Source: a virus | Virus record (IMG/VR): IMGVR_UViG_3300037572_000374 | Location: 1 to 64,000 of that record | Reading direction: 5' to 3' (one strand) | Length of the DNA stretch: 64,000 nt | Part shown: one piece after another, positions 14,988 to 21,748 of the stretch | Position numbering within the stretch: the stretch's first letter is position 1 | Layout: each line of letters begins with the position of its first letter | Made by a program: the position numbers and the translations under genes | Notes under the pieces: model-generated | Told to the model about the DNA's origin: nothing | The model's input: only the letters and a program-made list of their open reading frames with translations | Database searches by the model: none

Positions 14988-15015
14988 AGATCACCTATTA
15001 CTTTCAACCATGCAA
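14986..15015 (-). promoter_or_regulatory. Leftward promoter antisense to the HNH gene
   Basis: Minus strand TTGC (15015-15012), 19-nt spacer, GATCTTT (14992-14986). Nearly the same sequence, including GCAACAGTTAA, as the leftward promoter of cassette A. Reads into the 3' end of the HNH gene. Confidence 0.55.
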
Positions 15016-15159
15016 CAGTTAATATCATAAAGTAATAGCATAATCACTAATGGACATAACCAAAAGTGAATAGAGATAGAGAGGACCTCTGAGGATTGAA
15101 CACAGGTAAATAAACAAGGAAAGGACCTTTGTTCAATCAAACATAGGTAACAAAAAAAA
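15016..15159. other. Non-coding stretch with inverted repeats
   Basis: GATTGAACA and TGTTCAATC form a 9-bp inverted repeat near 15096-15140, with AAGG/CCTT inside; AGAGG-A-CCTCT lies just upstream. Two related copies of (A)ACA(C/T)AGGTAA are present. No gene seen. Confidence 0.5.
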
Positions 15160-15200
15160 AGACCCTAGAGATTAATTACTTCTCTAGAGTCTTAGTTTTA
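15160..15200. terminator. Bidirectional terminator
   Basis: AAGACCCTAGAGA/TCTCTAGAGTCTT stem with nine A on the left and TTTT on the right, so it works on both strands. It ends the leftward cassette transcription unit. Confidence 0.85.
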
Positions 15201-15432
15201 TTAAGTGAGGCTGTGCCTTAGGAGATCTCTTTTGAGATACAGAGCTGATACTCTTTCATCCTCCTCTCCTATCAGAGAGAGTTATTTTGTTACACAGTTA
15301 TGAGAAACTTCTTCTCGTCCTTTGCTCAAGTTCATTATCTTGTCCTATTATTATAGATGCTCTACTTTAAGCTAACCTCCGTCTGGAGACTTGGTAGTAA
15401 TGTTACCCCAAGACCTTCTATAAACAATTAAA
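15201..15432 (-). ncRNA. Structured 3' non-coding region of the leftward unit
   Basis: No ORF on either strand of useful length. On the minus strand several hairpins follow each other: CTTGG..TA/TA-CCAAG, CTCC-AGAC-GGAG, GAGAA/TTCTC, CTGATA/TATCAG and ATCTC-AAAA-GAGAT. It lies between the last cassette gene and the terminator. Could be an RNA in its own right. Confidence 0.45.
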
Positions 15433-15600
15433 TTAATCATTTCCGTTAGGGCAACACCAGCCGTTTACCTTTATAGTTTTACCATCACCATATTTTTCAA
15501 TTATCTTAATTGCTTTTTTCATAGCTTTACCGTCTAACGGCTTACCGTCTGTTTGTGTAGGACACCCACACCACCCACATCTAAATAAGTTTGCATTCAT
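15433..15600 (-). CDS. Small zinc-ribbon-like protein (cassette gene)
   Basis: 55 aa. RCGWCGCPTQTDGK carries CxxCxC and GWCCPNG a further Cys pair, so a small zinc-binding protein is likely. Composition (GGC, CCG, GGG codons) differs from phage core genes. Function unknown. Confidence 0.6.
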   Translation of the reverse strand: MNANLFRCGWCGCPTQTDGKPLDGKAMKKAIKIIEKYGDGKTIKVNGWCCPNGND

Positions 15601-15642
15601 AATTATTAATTTAAAAGTTCATATACAATTCGTTGTAGGCAA

Positions 15643-15891
15643 TTAAAGCCTTTCCATTATTTCCGAAAGCCTATCACTATTATGCGGTTGGCAGTTATCA
15701 TAAGCAAAGTCTTTTAAATCTTCTAAAGCTTTTAACTGTTCGCTTCGCCCCACAACATCGGTTAAAGTTAATTGCTCAGTTTTGTACTCGTTTAAATAAG
15801 CATCCATTGCTTTATGTATTTCATCCCATTGCATAGGCGTTAATCTACCTATCATTGGGTGTAATTTTAAAATGTCTTGTTTGTTTTTCAT
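15643..15891 (-). CDS. Hypothetical protein (cassette gene)
   Basis: 82 aa. Start at 15891 (AAAATGAAAAAC) rather than the upstream ATG at 15927, which lies in the spacer. Helical and acidic, contains HPMIGRLTPMQWDEIHKAMD. No family recognised. Confidence 0.6.
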   Translation of the reverse strand: MKNKQDILKLHPMIGRLTPMQWDEIHKAMDAYLNEYKTEQLTLTDVVGRSEQLKALEDLKDFAYDNCQPHNSDRLSEIMERL

Positions 15892-15930
15892 TTTATGTTT
15901 ATTTAATTCTGTTAATATCCCACGCAACTA

Positions 15931-15954
15931 ACCATATACTAATACGTTATAAAC
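15931..15954 (-). repeat. 24-nt repeat, also at 13240-13263
   Basis: ACCATATACTAATACGTTAT plus AAAC, in the same orientation at both places. It lies in the spacer between cassette genes here and at the end of the gene at 13102 there. Confidence 0.7.
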
Positions 15955-15956
15955 AA

Positions 15957-16097
15957 TTAAAAATAACCGCTTTCGTGCAATCTAATATAAGCCTCGCAAT
16001 TTGCAAGGTTGCTTTGGTACGCAACACTATCATCATCTGCATTTAATACTTGGTAAGTATCGTTCATAAGTAATTGTACTCTAAAATTTCGTTCCAT
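15957..16097 (-). CDS. Small protein (cassette gene)
   Basis: 46 aa, MERNFRVQLLMNDTYQVLNA at the start. Stop followed by TTGTTTATAACG. No family recognised. Confidence 0.55.
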   Translation of the reverse strand: MERNFRVQLLMNDTYQVLNADDDSVAYQSNLANCEAYIRLHESGYF

Positions 16098-16120
16098 AAT
16101 TCATTTATTTTTAAAAGTTA

Positions 16121-16193
16121 ATAACACCGCATATAATTCATTTGCAACTTGTCTGTGCGGTAAGGCAAACAAATCATATTCGTTTCCGTTATA
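16121..16193 (-). repeat. attC-like imperfect palindrome 1
   Basis: Ends ATAAC and GTTAT. Arms 16131-16145 (ATATAATTCATTTGC) and 16165-16179 (GCAAACAAATCATAT) pair with three mismatches, two of them G.T. The stop codon of the upstream leftward gene lies inside the outer ATAAC core, as in integron cassettes. Confidence 0.5.
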
Positions 16194-16392
16194 AACAATT
16201 TAATACTAAACTTTTACCTTTCAATATAGCATAGTCTTGTATCTGTGTCATAAAAAGCACAACTCCACTATTATTAGGTCTGTGCTTACTGTACATTAAA
16301 AGCATACCAAAAGAATTATTGTATTGTTCAATAGTTTTACTGCTTTTTAAACACTTGTAAATTTTGTCTAATTTTTTAAATTCTGTTTTCAT
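16189..16392 (-). CDS. Hypothetical protein (cassette gene)
   Basis: 67 aa, helical, basic N-terminus. Stop TAA is the TAA of the downstream TATAACGG spacer core. No family recognised. Confidence 0.6.
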   Translation of the reverse strand: MKTEFKKLDKIYKCLKSSKTIEQYNNSFGMLLMYSKHRPNNSGVVLFMTQIQDYAILKGKSLVLNCL

Positions 16393-16411
16393 ATTTCCGT
16401 ATTAAAAAGTT

Positions 16412-16503
16412 AATAACAACGTATAAAATTAATACGCTATGATGGTCAGTACTTTAATTTAAACTTCTGTAATAGGCGTACTAACCTTATACCTATCAGT
16501 TGG
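16412..16503 (-). repeat. attC-like imperfect palindrome 2
   Basis: Arms 16421-16437 (GTATAAAATTAATACGC) and 16476-16492 (GCGTACTAACCTTATAC) pair over 17 nt with three G.T positions. The outer parts read ATAACAAC and GTTGG. The core (TAAG.TTAGTA opposite TATTAATTTTA) is shared with palindrome 3. Confidence 0.55.
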
Positions 16504-16509
16504 TGATAA

Positions 16510-16734
16510 TTAGGGCTTATCTCCTAAAAAAGAAAGTCCTTCAAACAACTCTACATATTTGCCAAATACGTTCTTAACTCCAAGTATATTAAATATAATA
16601 AGGCTTATAAGCATAGGTACATATAGCAAGGCTACTACAAACAAAACCCTAACTATAACCAACACCCTATATAAAATATTAAATAGTATTGTTTCTTTAA
16701 AAGGCTTGTCGTTTACTTTTAATTGTATTTTCAT
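16510..16734 (-). CDS. Small membrane protein (cassette gene)
   Basis: 74 aa with one long or two adjacent membrane segments (about residues 22-55) and charged ends. No family recognised. Confidence 0.6.
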   Translation of the reverse strand: MKIQLKVNDKPFKETILFNILYRVLVIVRVLFVVALLYVPMLISLIIFNILGVKNVFGKYVELFEGLSFLGDKP

Positions 16735-16747
16735 TTTTATAAAATTT

Positions 16748-16795
16748 AAGTTATTATTAATTTAACATTCCATATATGCGAAACGTTATATGCAA
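16748..16795 (-). repeat. Short cassette spacer
   Basis: On the minus strand TATAACGTTTCGCATATATGG then AATGTTA. Shares the TATAACG start and GTTA end with the longer palindromes but has no long arms. The upstream gene's stop is in TATAACG. Confidence 0.4.
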
Positions 16796-16929
16796 TTAAA
16801 CATTCGTTGTATATCTTCGTTTGGTACATCTTTCCAAAACATCTGTCTAAACATACAATAGTATTTATTTGTTTTCTCTTGTTTTTCTGTTGGCGTTAAG
16901 TTATTCCACCATATATTAAAGTTCTTCAT
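16786..16929 (-). CDS. Small Trp/Gln-rich protein (cassette gene)
   Basis: 47 aa from ATG 16929: begins MKNFNIWWNNLTPTEKQEK. Helical, no family recognised. Stop codon again embedded in TATAACG. Confidence 0.55.
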   Translation of the reverse strand: MKNFNIWWNNLTPTEKQEKTNKYYCMFRQMFWKDVPNEDIQRMFNCI

Positions 16930-16950
16930 CTCTCAAAGTATTAAAAGCAT

Positions 16951-17044
16951 ATAACAAAGGCTAAAATTAATAGCCTAAATACGCTTAGTTTTTTAATTGA
17001 TTAGTTCATTACTTAGGCTACTAATCTTAGCCAAACCGTTAGGC
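16951..17044 (-). repeat. attC-like imperfect palindrome 3 (best example)
   Basis: On the minus strand it opens with GCCTAAC, which fits the attC core RYYYAAC, and ends with TTTGTTAT. Arms 16959-16978 and 17013-17032 pair over 20 nt with only two G.T exceptions. About 34 nt lie between the arms, as a variable terminal structure would. Confidence 0.6.
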
Positions 17045-17059
17045 AGAACATTAAAACGA

Positions 17060-17385
17060 TTTGCCAACAATGTATATAAACAATTTCTCAAATGATTGGA
17101 TCCTCTTTCAACCCATTTCACTCTTTTATTTAACTACATCCCTTAGGGATGTAAGCAATTGTCCTTAATGTATTGAAGTTTGTTAGTGGGATTGCAATGC
17201 CATCTTTGAATAGCTAGCCTATTATTTAACGTGACTTACACACGGTAGTATTACTATAGCTTGACAAGCCTATTAACATGTTACTTCAAAATTTTCAATG
17301 AACTTATGTCTTGGTAGGCTAGTGAGAGACTTGCTCTGCTTCTTCGAGAACCTTTCCTAAAAAGGCTGCCTTCTTTCGACATGAT
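17060..17385 (-). ncRNA. Structured non-coding 5' region of the leftward unit
   Basis: About 325 nt downstream of the leftward promoter 17386-17416 with no credible ORF. Pairings: TAGGCTAG 17315-17322 with CTAGCCTA 17214-17221; GCTTG-A-CAAGC; ACATCCC-TTA-GGGATGT; CCTTT/AAAGG. Either a leader RNA of the cassette genes or an independent structured RNA. Confidence 0.5.
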
Positions 17386-17416
17386 AAAGATACTCTTATT
17401 TAAACATACGGGGCAA
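17386..17416 (-). promoter_or_regulatory. Leftward promoter of the cassette unit
   Basis: Minus strand TTGC (17416-17413), 20-nt spacer, TATCTTT (17392-17386). Confidence 0.78.
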
Positions 17417-17434
17417 CAAAAAGTTTAATTATTT

Positions 17435-17680
17435 TTAATTATTTTTTTGAGGCAAAGTTAAAATTAACACTACCACCTTTACTAGTGTGGCTCCCATGAT
17501 TGAAAAAGCTATATGTTTATTTGGCATATCTGCAAACTCTTTAAAGCCATACACAAGCATGCCATCCATTACTAACATAAGTATTAAAGGTAACATTGCA
17601 AATTCTTGAGGTAGTAATCTACCTATTCTCTGAGATACTAATGCTATCAAAAGCATCCCTACTATTAGTCCTATTATCAT
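17435..17680 (-). CDS. Small multi-span membrane protein
   Basis: 81 aa with three hydrophobic segments and little else (IIGLIVGMLLIALV, MLPLILMLVMDGMLVYGF, LVKVVVLILTL). Last gene of the nine-gene leftward operon; its start overlaps the SGNH gene stop by 4 nt. A holin-like or transporter-accessory role is possible. Confidence 0.65.
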   Translation of the reverse strand: MIIGLIVGMLLIALVSQRIGRLLPQEFAMLPLILMLVMDGMLVYGFKEFADMPNKHIAFSIMGATLVKVVVLILTLPQKNN

Positions 17681-18351
17681 TTTTTTATTGCTATTGCGAT
17701 TTGTGCAGCCATAATCCTGGCTCCTTGGTCATTATTGTGTACATGATCGTGATAGTTGTTTAAATTGATGCTACCATCTGCATTTAACATTGGGGTTCTT
17801 AAATCAATGATTTCAAACCCTGGTGTGCTGTCAAACATTTGACTTATGATCTCAGTCCTTGCTATGTGATTGCCATCACCATTGTCTGTTCTTGGTATCT
17901 CAGCACAATAGAATACTTTGGATCCTTGAGCTAGCTTCTGTGTTATGATAAAAGATATTGTGTCAACTGATGTTTGTAAATCTCTATCATTCGTTCCAAA
18001 CATGATAACATAAATGTCAGCCAAAGGAATATCATCATACCTATCCATCAAGTTCTGAGAATTGGATCCACCTACAGCATCATGACCAAAGTTGTATTGG
18101 TCTGTTAATGATCCCACAAAGACAAATCTATTCTTTGCCTTGTGGTTGATATAATATCTCAGCTTTGAACTTCCGTGGCTGATGAATCTGCTATCTCCAA
18201 TTGTCGATACAGTTTGAACTGGAGGGGGTGTTGGAATTATCTCAACCTCGTCAAACATTTTTTGTTCAGAATATAATTCTAACTGCTCATTGTCTTGACA
18301 ACTTGTAAACAATACAAGTGCTACTAAAAAATTTCTTATACTACTTATCAT
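17677..18351 (-). CDS. SGNH/GDSL-family hydrolase lipoprotein
   Basis: 224 aa from ATG 18351. Signal peptide with lipobox LFTSC, so the protein should be lipid-anchored in the envelope. Catalytic blocks: IGDSRF (Ser of block I), MFGTNDRD (Asn of block III) and YHDHVHNNDQG (Asp-His of block V). The family hydrolyses esters, often sugar acetyl groups or lipids. A polysaccharide deacetylase or esterase changing the host surface during infection is plausible. The substrate is unknown. Confidence 0.8.
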   Translation of the reverse strand: MISSIRNFLVALVLFTSCQDNEQLELYSEQKMFDEVEIIPTPPPVQTVSTIGDSRFISHGSSKLRYYINHKAKNRFVFVGSLTDQYNFGHDAVGGSNSQNLMDRYDDIPLADIYVIMFGTNDRDLQTSVDTISFIITQKLAQGSKVFYCAEIPRTDNGDGNHIARTEIISQMFDSTPGFEIIDLRTPMLNADGSINLNNYHDHVHNNDQGARIMAAQIAIAIKK

Positions 18352-18631
18352 AATAATTGATTTGGTTTTTATGTTGTTTTGCAATTGGAGTATTAAAGAG
18401 TGGTCCCACATTAACAATATTGTTATCCATTACATAATCAAATGCAGCTGGGCACCCCTCTATCTCCCAAACACGTCCAGTGCTGTCTTCAGTTACTACA
18501 AATATGTTTACATCATACTGCTCTTGCATTATATCATACTCTATGTAGTAATCGTTACCTTCTATTTTAAATTCGTGCACAGCTCCTCTTAGCAAAGCAT
18601 CTACCGATATTACTCCTTCACGCATTGTCAT
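18341..18631 (-). CDS. Hypothetical early protein
   Basis: 96 aa, beta-rich, acidic (YIEYDIMQEQYDVNIFVVTED). Overlaps the SGNH start by 11 nt and the upstream gene by 4 nt. No family recognised. Confidence 0.65.
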   Translation of the reverse strand: MTMREGVISVDALLRGAVHEFKIEGNDYYIEYDIMQEQYDVNIFVVTEDSTGRVWEIEGCPAAFDYVMDNNIVNVGPLFNTPIAKQHKNQINYYDK

Positions 18632-18822
18632 TTTTTTATATTTTTTAAAATTTGTGTAATTGATAATGGCATTACATCTTCCATTGTTGGATTCTCATCC
18701 CATTCTACTATTGCATCCGCCGGGTATCCTTTCAGGATTCTTTCACACTCCTTGTCTTGGACAAAGTCTGTTACTGACGTATTGATAAGGTGTCTCTTAC
18801 CGTTTATGACTAGTACCTCCAT
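18628..18822 (-). CDS. Hypothetical early protein
   Basis: 64 aa; begins with a beta hairpin (VLVINGKRHLI), ends basic. Overlaps both neighbours. No family recognised. Confidence 0.6.
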   Translation of the reverse strand: MEVLVINGKRHLINTSVTDFVQDKECERILKGYPADAIVEWDENPTMEDVMPLSITQILKNIKK

Positions 18823-18962
18823 TAGATTATTGCTTTTAAGATTTTAATAGCTACCATTTGTTCTTCCTTAGTCATAGACATAAACTTTTCATTGAACTGT
18901 TCGTTGTCTACTAAGAACTGTGCTATCTTTTTATTCTGTTGTTTAGTTATAAATTTTTTCAT
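18822..18962 (-). CDS. Small helical early protein
   Basis: 46 aa, Lys/Gln-rich helices (KKFITKQQNKKIAQFLVDNE). Stop and next start overlap by 1 nt (TAATG). No family recognised. Confidence 0.6.
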   Translation of the reverse strand: MKKFITKQQNKKIAQFLVDNEQFNEKFMSMTKEEQMVAIKILKAII

Positions 18963-18964
18963 AA

Positions 18965-19177
18965 TTAATATTTTAAATTTGTTCCAAATGTTTTGTTGAA
19001 GTCTTCACATCCTATCTGAATAGGTCTCTCCTCAACAATGTACTCTCCTTTTCTAAGAATCGTTTCATACCCATCGAACCAATCGTTAAGCTCCTTTTGC
19101 CATTGTGCCTTTTGCTGCTCAGTACTGAGACATGCTCTTACTTGTGTCAATTGTAATTGACTTAAAATTAAATCCAT
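18965..19177 (-). CDS. Hypothetical early protein
   Basis: 70 aa, helical first half with LSQLQLTQVRACLSTEQQ. No family recognised. Overlaps the upstream gene by 10 nt. Confidence 0.6.
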   Translation of the reverse strand: MDLILSQLQLTQVRACLSTEQQKAQWQKELNDWFDGYETILRKGEYIVEERPIQIGCEDFNKTFGTNLKY

Positions 19178-19326
19178 TTATCTTTTGTATTTTGTGTTAT
19201 GATCTCTCCTTGGGTACTATAAAAAGTTTCTACAATTTGATTACCAGCATCTACAAATGCATACATTACATTTCCGCACGTACCATATAATGTTAAATCT
19301 TTTGTGTGTCCTAATATATTTTTCAT
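19168..19326 (-). CDS. Small beta-rich early protein
   Basis: 52 aa from ATG 19326: MKNILGHTKDLTLYGTCGNV then YAFVDAGNQIVETFY. Codons read continuously to the overlap with the next gene. No family recognised. Confidence 0.55.
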   Translation of the reverse strand: MKNILGHTKDLTLYGTCGNVMYAFVDAGNQIVETFYSTQGEIITQNTKDKWI

Positions 19327-19328
19327 AT

Positions 19329-19424
19329 CTATAAATTGAATACTTCAGCAACTGTTAAGGCAACTACCCCTAGTACAATTATCTGCACTATGAAGATTAC
19401 TGTTTGTTTGGTTTCAGCTTTCAT
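19329..19424 (-). CDS. Tiny single-span membrane protein
   Basis: 31 aa with one transmembrane segment (VIFIVQIIVLGVVALTVA). Its ATG overlaps the stop of the upstream gene (TAATG) and its TAG lies 2 nt before the next ATG, which supports it despite its size. Confidence 0.5.
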   Translation of the reverse strand: MKAETKQTVIFIVQIIVLGVVALTVAEVFNL

Positions 19425-19555
19425 TATGCTCTTGGTATAACTTGTTTGTTAGCAAAATGGTCTATCTTTAAACCATTGCTTAGTGTAACTGTGTACAAAG
19501 GTTTTGTACTTGTAATCTTCTTGTAATTAAAAATGTAATTTAATAATGCCCTCAT
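19424..19555 (-). CDS. Tiny early protein, first of the operon
   Basis: 43 aa, basic (NYIFNYKKITSTKPLYTVTL). Starts 21 nt downstream of the -7 element of its promoter. No family recognised. Confidence 0.55.
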   Translation of the reverse strand: MRALLNYIFNYKKITSTKPLYTVTLSNGLKIDHFANKQVIPRA

Positions 19556-19576
19556 AATATTTATTTTAATTTTGGT

Positions 19577-19606
19577 AAAGATACTCTATCTAGAAACATC
19601 TAGCAA
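19577..19606 (-). promoter_or_regulatory. Leftward promoter of the nine-gene operon
   Basis: Minus strand TTGC (19606-19603), 19-nt spacer, TATCTTT (19583-19577). Confidence 0.8.
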
Positions 19607-19626
19607 CTTTTATTTGATTTATTTTT

Positions 19627-19668
19627 AAAACTTATTTGAAAGGCTTCTAAGCGATCCAAATAAGTTTT
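19627..19668 (-). terminator. Terminator after the gene at 19695
   Basis: Perfect 12-bp stem AAAACTTATTTG/CAAATAAGTTTT with T-rich tail on the minus strand; separates two leftward units. Confidence 0.85.
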
Positions 19669-19694
19669 TGATATATCTTATCGTTTAGCAAACA

Positions 19695-19904
19695 TTAAAG
19701 CTCTATAAACAAGTCATATGGAGTCTGAGCAAAGTACATTGGCATCAGTCCTTTAAGGTCTATAACAAATCCATATCTCATGTTGATAAGAAAATCATTG
19801 TTAGTTAATTCTTCAACTAGGGCTTCTCCACAAGTTGGGTACTTTATTGCATATGCATTTAGTGCTTCAAGTACTTGAGGTTTCAATTTTTGTAATAAGT
19901 TCAT
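19695..19904 (-). CDS. Hypothetical early protein
   Basis: 69 aa, start at 19904 (just downstream of the promoter; the ATG at 19943 lies inside the promoter). Helical with a hydrophobic-aromatic C-terminus. No family recognised. Confidence 0.65.
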   Translation of the reverse strand: MNLLQKLKPQVLEALNAYAIKYPTCGEALVEELTNNDFLINMRYGFVIDLKGLMPMYFAQTPYDLFIEL

Positions 19905-19920
19905 AATTTCTATTTTTGGT

Positions 19921-19950
19921 AAAGATACTCTAAATGAAAACACTAGGCAA
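19921..19950 (-). promoter_or_regulatory. Leftward promoter for the gene at 19695-19904
   Basis: Minus strand TTGC (19950-19947), 19-nt spacer, TATCTTT (19927-19921). Confidence 0.8.
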
Positions 19951-20033
19951 CATTTATCTTATTTATTTTCAATTATTTATTAATTTTCTCATTTTTTCTA
20001 CTCTCCTGAGGACCACTTTTTAAAGGGTCTAAC

Positions 20034-20054
20034 TTAACCTTCATATAATAGAAG
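20034..20054 (+). promoter_or_regulatory. Phage-specific 20-nt element, copy 2 (antisense position)
   Basis: Exact TAACCTTCATATAATAGAAG in plus orientation, but downstream lies the 3' end of the leftward gene 20245-20940, not a rightward gene. If it is a promoter, its transcript is antisense to that early gene. Confidence 0.5.
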
Positions 20055-20190
20055 AAATAAAAATAAGAAGAAAAAAAAACAGTTTTATTTAAAGGGGTTT
20101 TTACAAGGTATATTAAAGAGAAGAAGAGGGATAAAAAAAAACGCGATTTCAATAATGCGCGCTTGAGATAAATTCGCCGCTTAAAATATT
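20055..20190. other. Non-coding, purine-rich with a small GC island
   Basis: A long A/G-rich run (20051-20145), then GCGATTTCAATAATGCGCGC near 20150-20170, unusual for this genome. No gene seen. Confidence 0.35.
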
Positions 20191-20240
20191 CCTCTATTTC
20201 ATAAAGACAATAGAGGGATCCAATTACAGATCCCTCTATT
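20191..20240 (-). terminator. Two mutually exclusive hairpins at the end of the gene at 20245
   Basis: AATAGAGGGATC (20209-20220) pairs perfectly with GATCCCTCTATT (20229-20240). The first eight bases can instead pair with CCTCTATT (20191-20198). Both cannot form at once. The longer stem should be the terminator of the leftward gene; the shorter is an alternative fold. Confidence 0.65.
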
Positions 20241-20244
20241 TGAA

Positions 20245-20940
20245 TTATTTGTTAGTTCTTATTATATTTCTAATGTAAGAAATGTGACCTCCTATTAGCA
20301 TTTGAATGTCTTTAGTTGACTTCCCTGCATTGAAAAGAATCATGATTTGTTCTTTCTTGCTTTGCTTGGTATCAACTTCAACTGCTTTTTCTTGAGTAGG
20401 ATTGTTAACTGTACCTGGCTTATCTCTTAATGTACAAATGAATCTCCAGTGAGAAGCTTTTTCAGTACAATTAACCCAAATTAATCTTGCGTGAGCTGTT
20501 CCTAAGAAGTCATTATCACCTCTTTGGTAAATTTCTCCAGTAATTAAGAAAGACATCTCTTGAGCTGACTCAATCCAAGTATCTTTTACTGTCAAATATC
20601 CTTTAGTTAATCCAAATCCTACTAATTTTTGAGATACATTAGCGATTTTTGCATCAAAATTCTCTTTAGCATCAGCTACCCAATCTAATTGGTTGGTGAA
20701 TTTTCTATCTAATTGACCTTGGATACGTCTAATTGACTGATCTAAATCCTTAATTTGACGAGAATCTGTAGTTTCACCTCTCTTATCCCACAATAAATCT
20801 ACTCTATTCTGTAATTGTTTAGTGTGAAAATGAACAACTGCACCATAAAATCTCTCTCTTAATGCGATTGTACTAGAATTCATTGTTCTGTAAGCCTTGT
20901 TATACTCATCTTTTGCTCTTTTTTCTGCTGCTTTTGACAT
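20245..20940 (-). CDS. Hypothetical early protein, DNA-binding-like
   Basis: 231 aa. Start at 20940; the longer frame to 21090 crosses a promoter. Helical, basic N-terminal half (KAAEKRAKDEYNKAYRTM), long helix DLDQSIRRIQGQLDRKF, a beta-rich centre, and a C-terminal ILFNAGKSTKDIQMLIGGHIS that looks like a helix-turn-helix. A regulator or DNA-binding protein is possible; no family recognised. Confidence 0.65.
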   Translation of the reverse strand: MSKAAEKRAKDEYNKAYRTMNSSTIALRERFYGAVVHFHTKQLQNRVDLLWDKRGETTDSRQIKDLDQSIRRIQGQLDRKFTNQLDWVADAKENFDAKIANVSQKLVGFGLTKGYLTVKDTWIESAQEMSFLITGEIYQRGDNDFLGTAHARLIWVNCTEKASHWRFICTLRDKPGTVNNPTQEKAVEVDTKQSKKEQIMILFNAGKSTKDIQMLIGGHISYIRNIIRTNK

Positions 20941-20982
20941 AATTTTGTTGTTTTTTTGTTTGATTGTCCTTATTGACATCAT

Positions 20983-21013
20983 AAAGATACTCTTTTTTAG
21001 ATATACAAAGCAA
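20983..21013 (-). promoter_or_regulatory. Leftward promoter for the gene at 20245-20940
   Basis: Minus strand TTGC (21013-21010), 20-nt spacer, TATCTTT (20989-20983). Confidence 0.8.
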
Positions 21014-21088
21014 CTTTTTGCTAAAAAAAGTGCCCTTTTTTTTAAAATAATTTTAAAATACCTATAATTACACTCCCAAACAACCCAC

Positions 21089-21118
21089 AAAGATCCTTTT
21101 TTTTTTAAAGCGAGGCAA
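21089..21118 (-). promoter_or_regulatory. Second leftward promoter
   Basis: Minus strand TTGC (21118-21115), about 19-nt spacer, GATCTTT (21095-21089). Tandem with the promoter at 20983. The rest of 20941-21298 holds only promoters and A/T-rich DNA. Confidence 0.6.
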
Positions 21119-21211
21119 CTTTTTTGTTATTTTTTTTAGATAATCGTCTATTTTTCACAGTATTTAGCTATAATTTTGCCAACATTAACACCCTGATACT
21201 GAGAATAATAG

Positions 21212-21232
21212 TTAACCTTCATATAATAGAAG
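21212..21232 (+). promoter_or_regulatory. Phage-specific 20-nt element, copy 3
   Basis: TTAACCTTCATATAATAGAA plus G, followed by AAAAGTCGTTCTG as at copy 1. Lies 67 nt before the second late operon. Confidence 0.6.
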
Positions 21233-21298
21233 GAAAAGTCGTTCTGTTTTACTGTAACATATTTTTCTTTAATAGTATTAATTTAAAATAATAGAATT

Positions 21299-21748
21299 AT
21301 GAGCAAAAGTATAGTAGTATCAGAACAGGAATTAAAAGAAGTGAAGTATCATGACTTATTAGCTAAGTTTACTGAGCTTGGTATTCCTCAAGTTTGGAAG
21401 GCTGGAAAGAAAAAGGCTACAATGATTGAAAAGGCCATTGAAGAATTAAAGATTAAAAAATCTTTAGAAGCTAAAGGGTTAAGTGAAAAAGAAGTTGAAG
21501 TAGAACTTGAAGCAATCAAAGAAAAGAAAGTTGAACTACAGCAGGCTGAAAAGCTTGAGGTAGCAATACAAGCAGAATTAGAAGAAAAGAAAGAAGTTAA
21601 GAAAGTAGTAGATGCAGATCTCTCGAGAGAAGTAATTGAAGCTAACTTAGTAAACATTAAGAAGCAGATGATACAATGTGTACCAGCTCACAGAATGATT
21701 CTTATCAAGAAGAGAGATTTATTATTAGATCTTCTTTCTAAAATATAA
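21299..21748 (+). CDS. Coiled-coil protein of the late operon
   Basis: 149 aa, very Lys/Glu-rich. Residues about 40-110 form a long charged coiled coil (KGLSEKEVEVELEAIKEKKV). The N-terminal VVSEQELKEVKYHDLLAKF resembles the short SAP-like entry helix of some phage proteins. First gene after the late element. Function unknown. Confidence 0.7.
   Translation: MSKSIVVSEQELKEVKYHDLLAKFTELGIPQVWKAGKKKATMIEKAIEELKIKKSLEAKGLSEKEVEVELEAIKEKKVELQQAEKLEVAIQAELEEKKEVKKVVDADLSREVIEANLVNIKKQMIQCVPAHRMILIKKRDLLLDLLSKI

Noticed and set aside
15855-16046. Rightward 63-codon frame in the cassette block
   Set aside because: Antisense to two leftward genes with better starts and contains a cassette spacer.
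13250-17060. Insertion sequence or transposon
   Set aside because: No transposase, no terminal inverted repeats bounding the block and no target duplication seen; cassette-type spacers explain the layout better.
17281-17382. 33-codon leftward frame right after the promoter at 17386
   Set aside because: The ATG lies only 4 nt from TATCTTT, so the message would be leaderless or not include the start; the region reads better as structured RNA.
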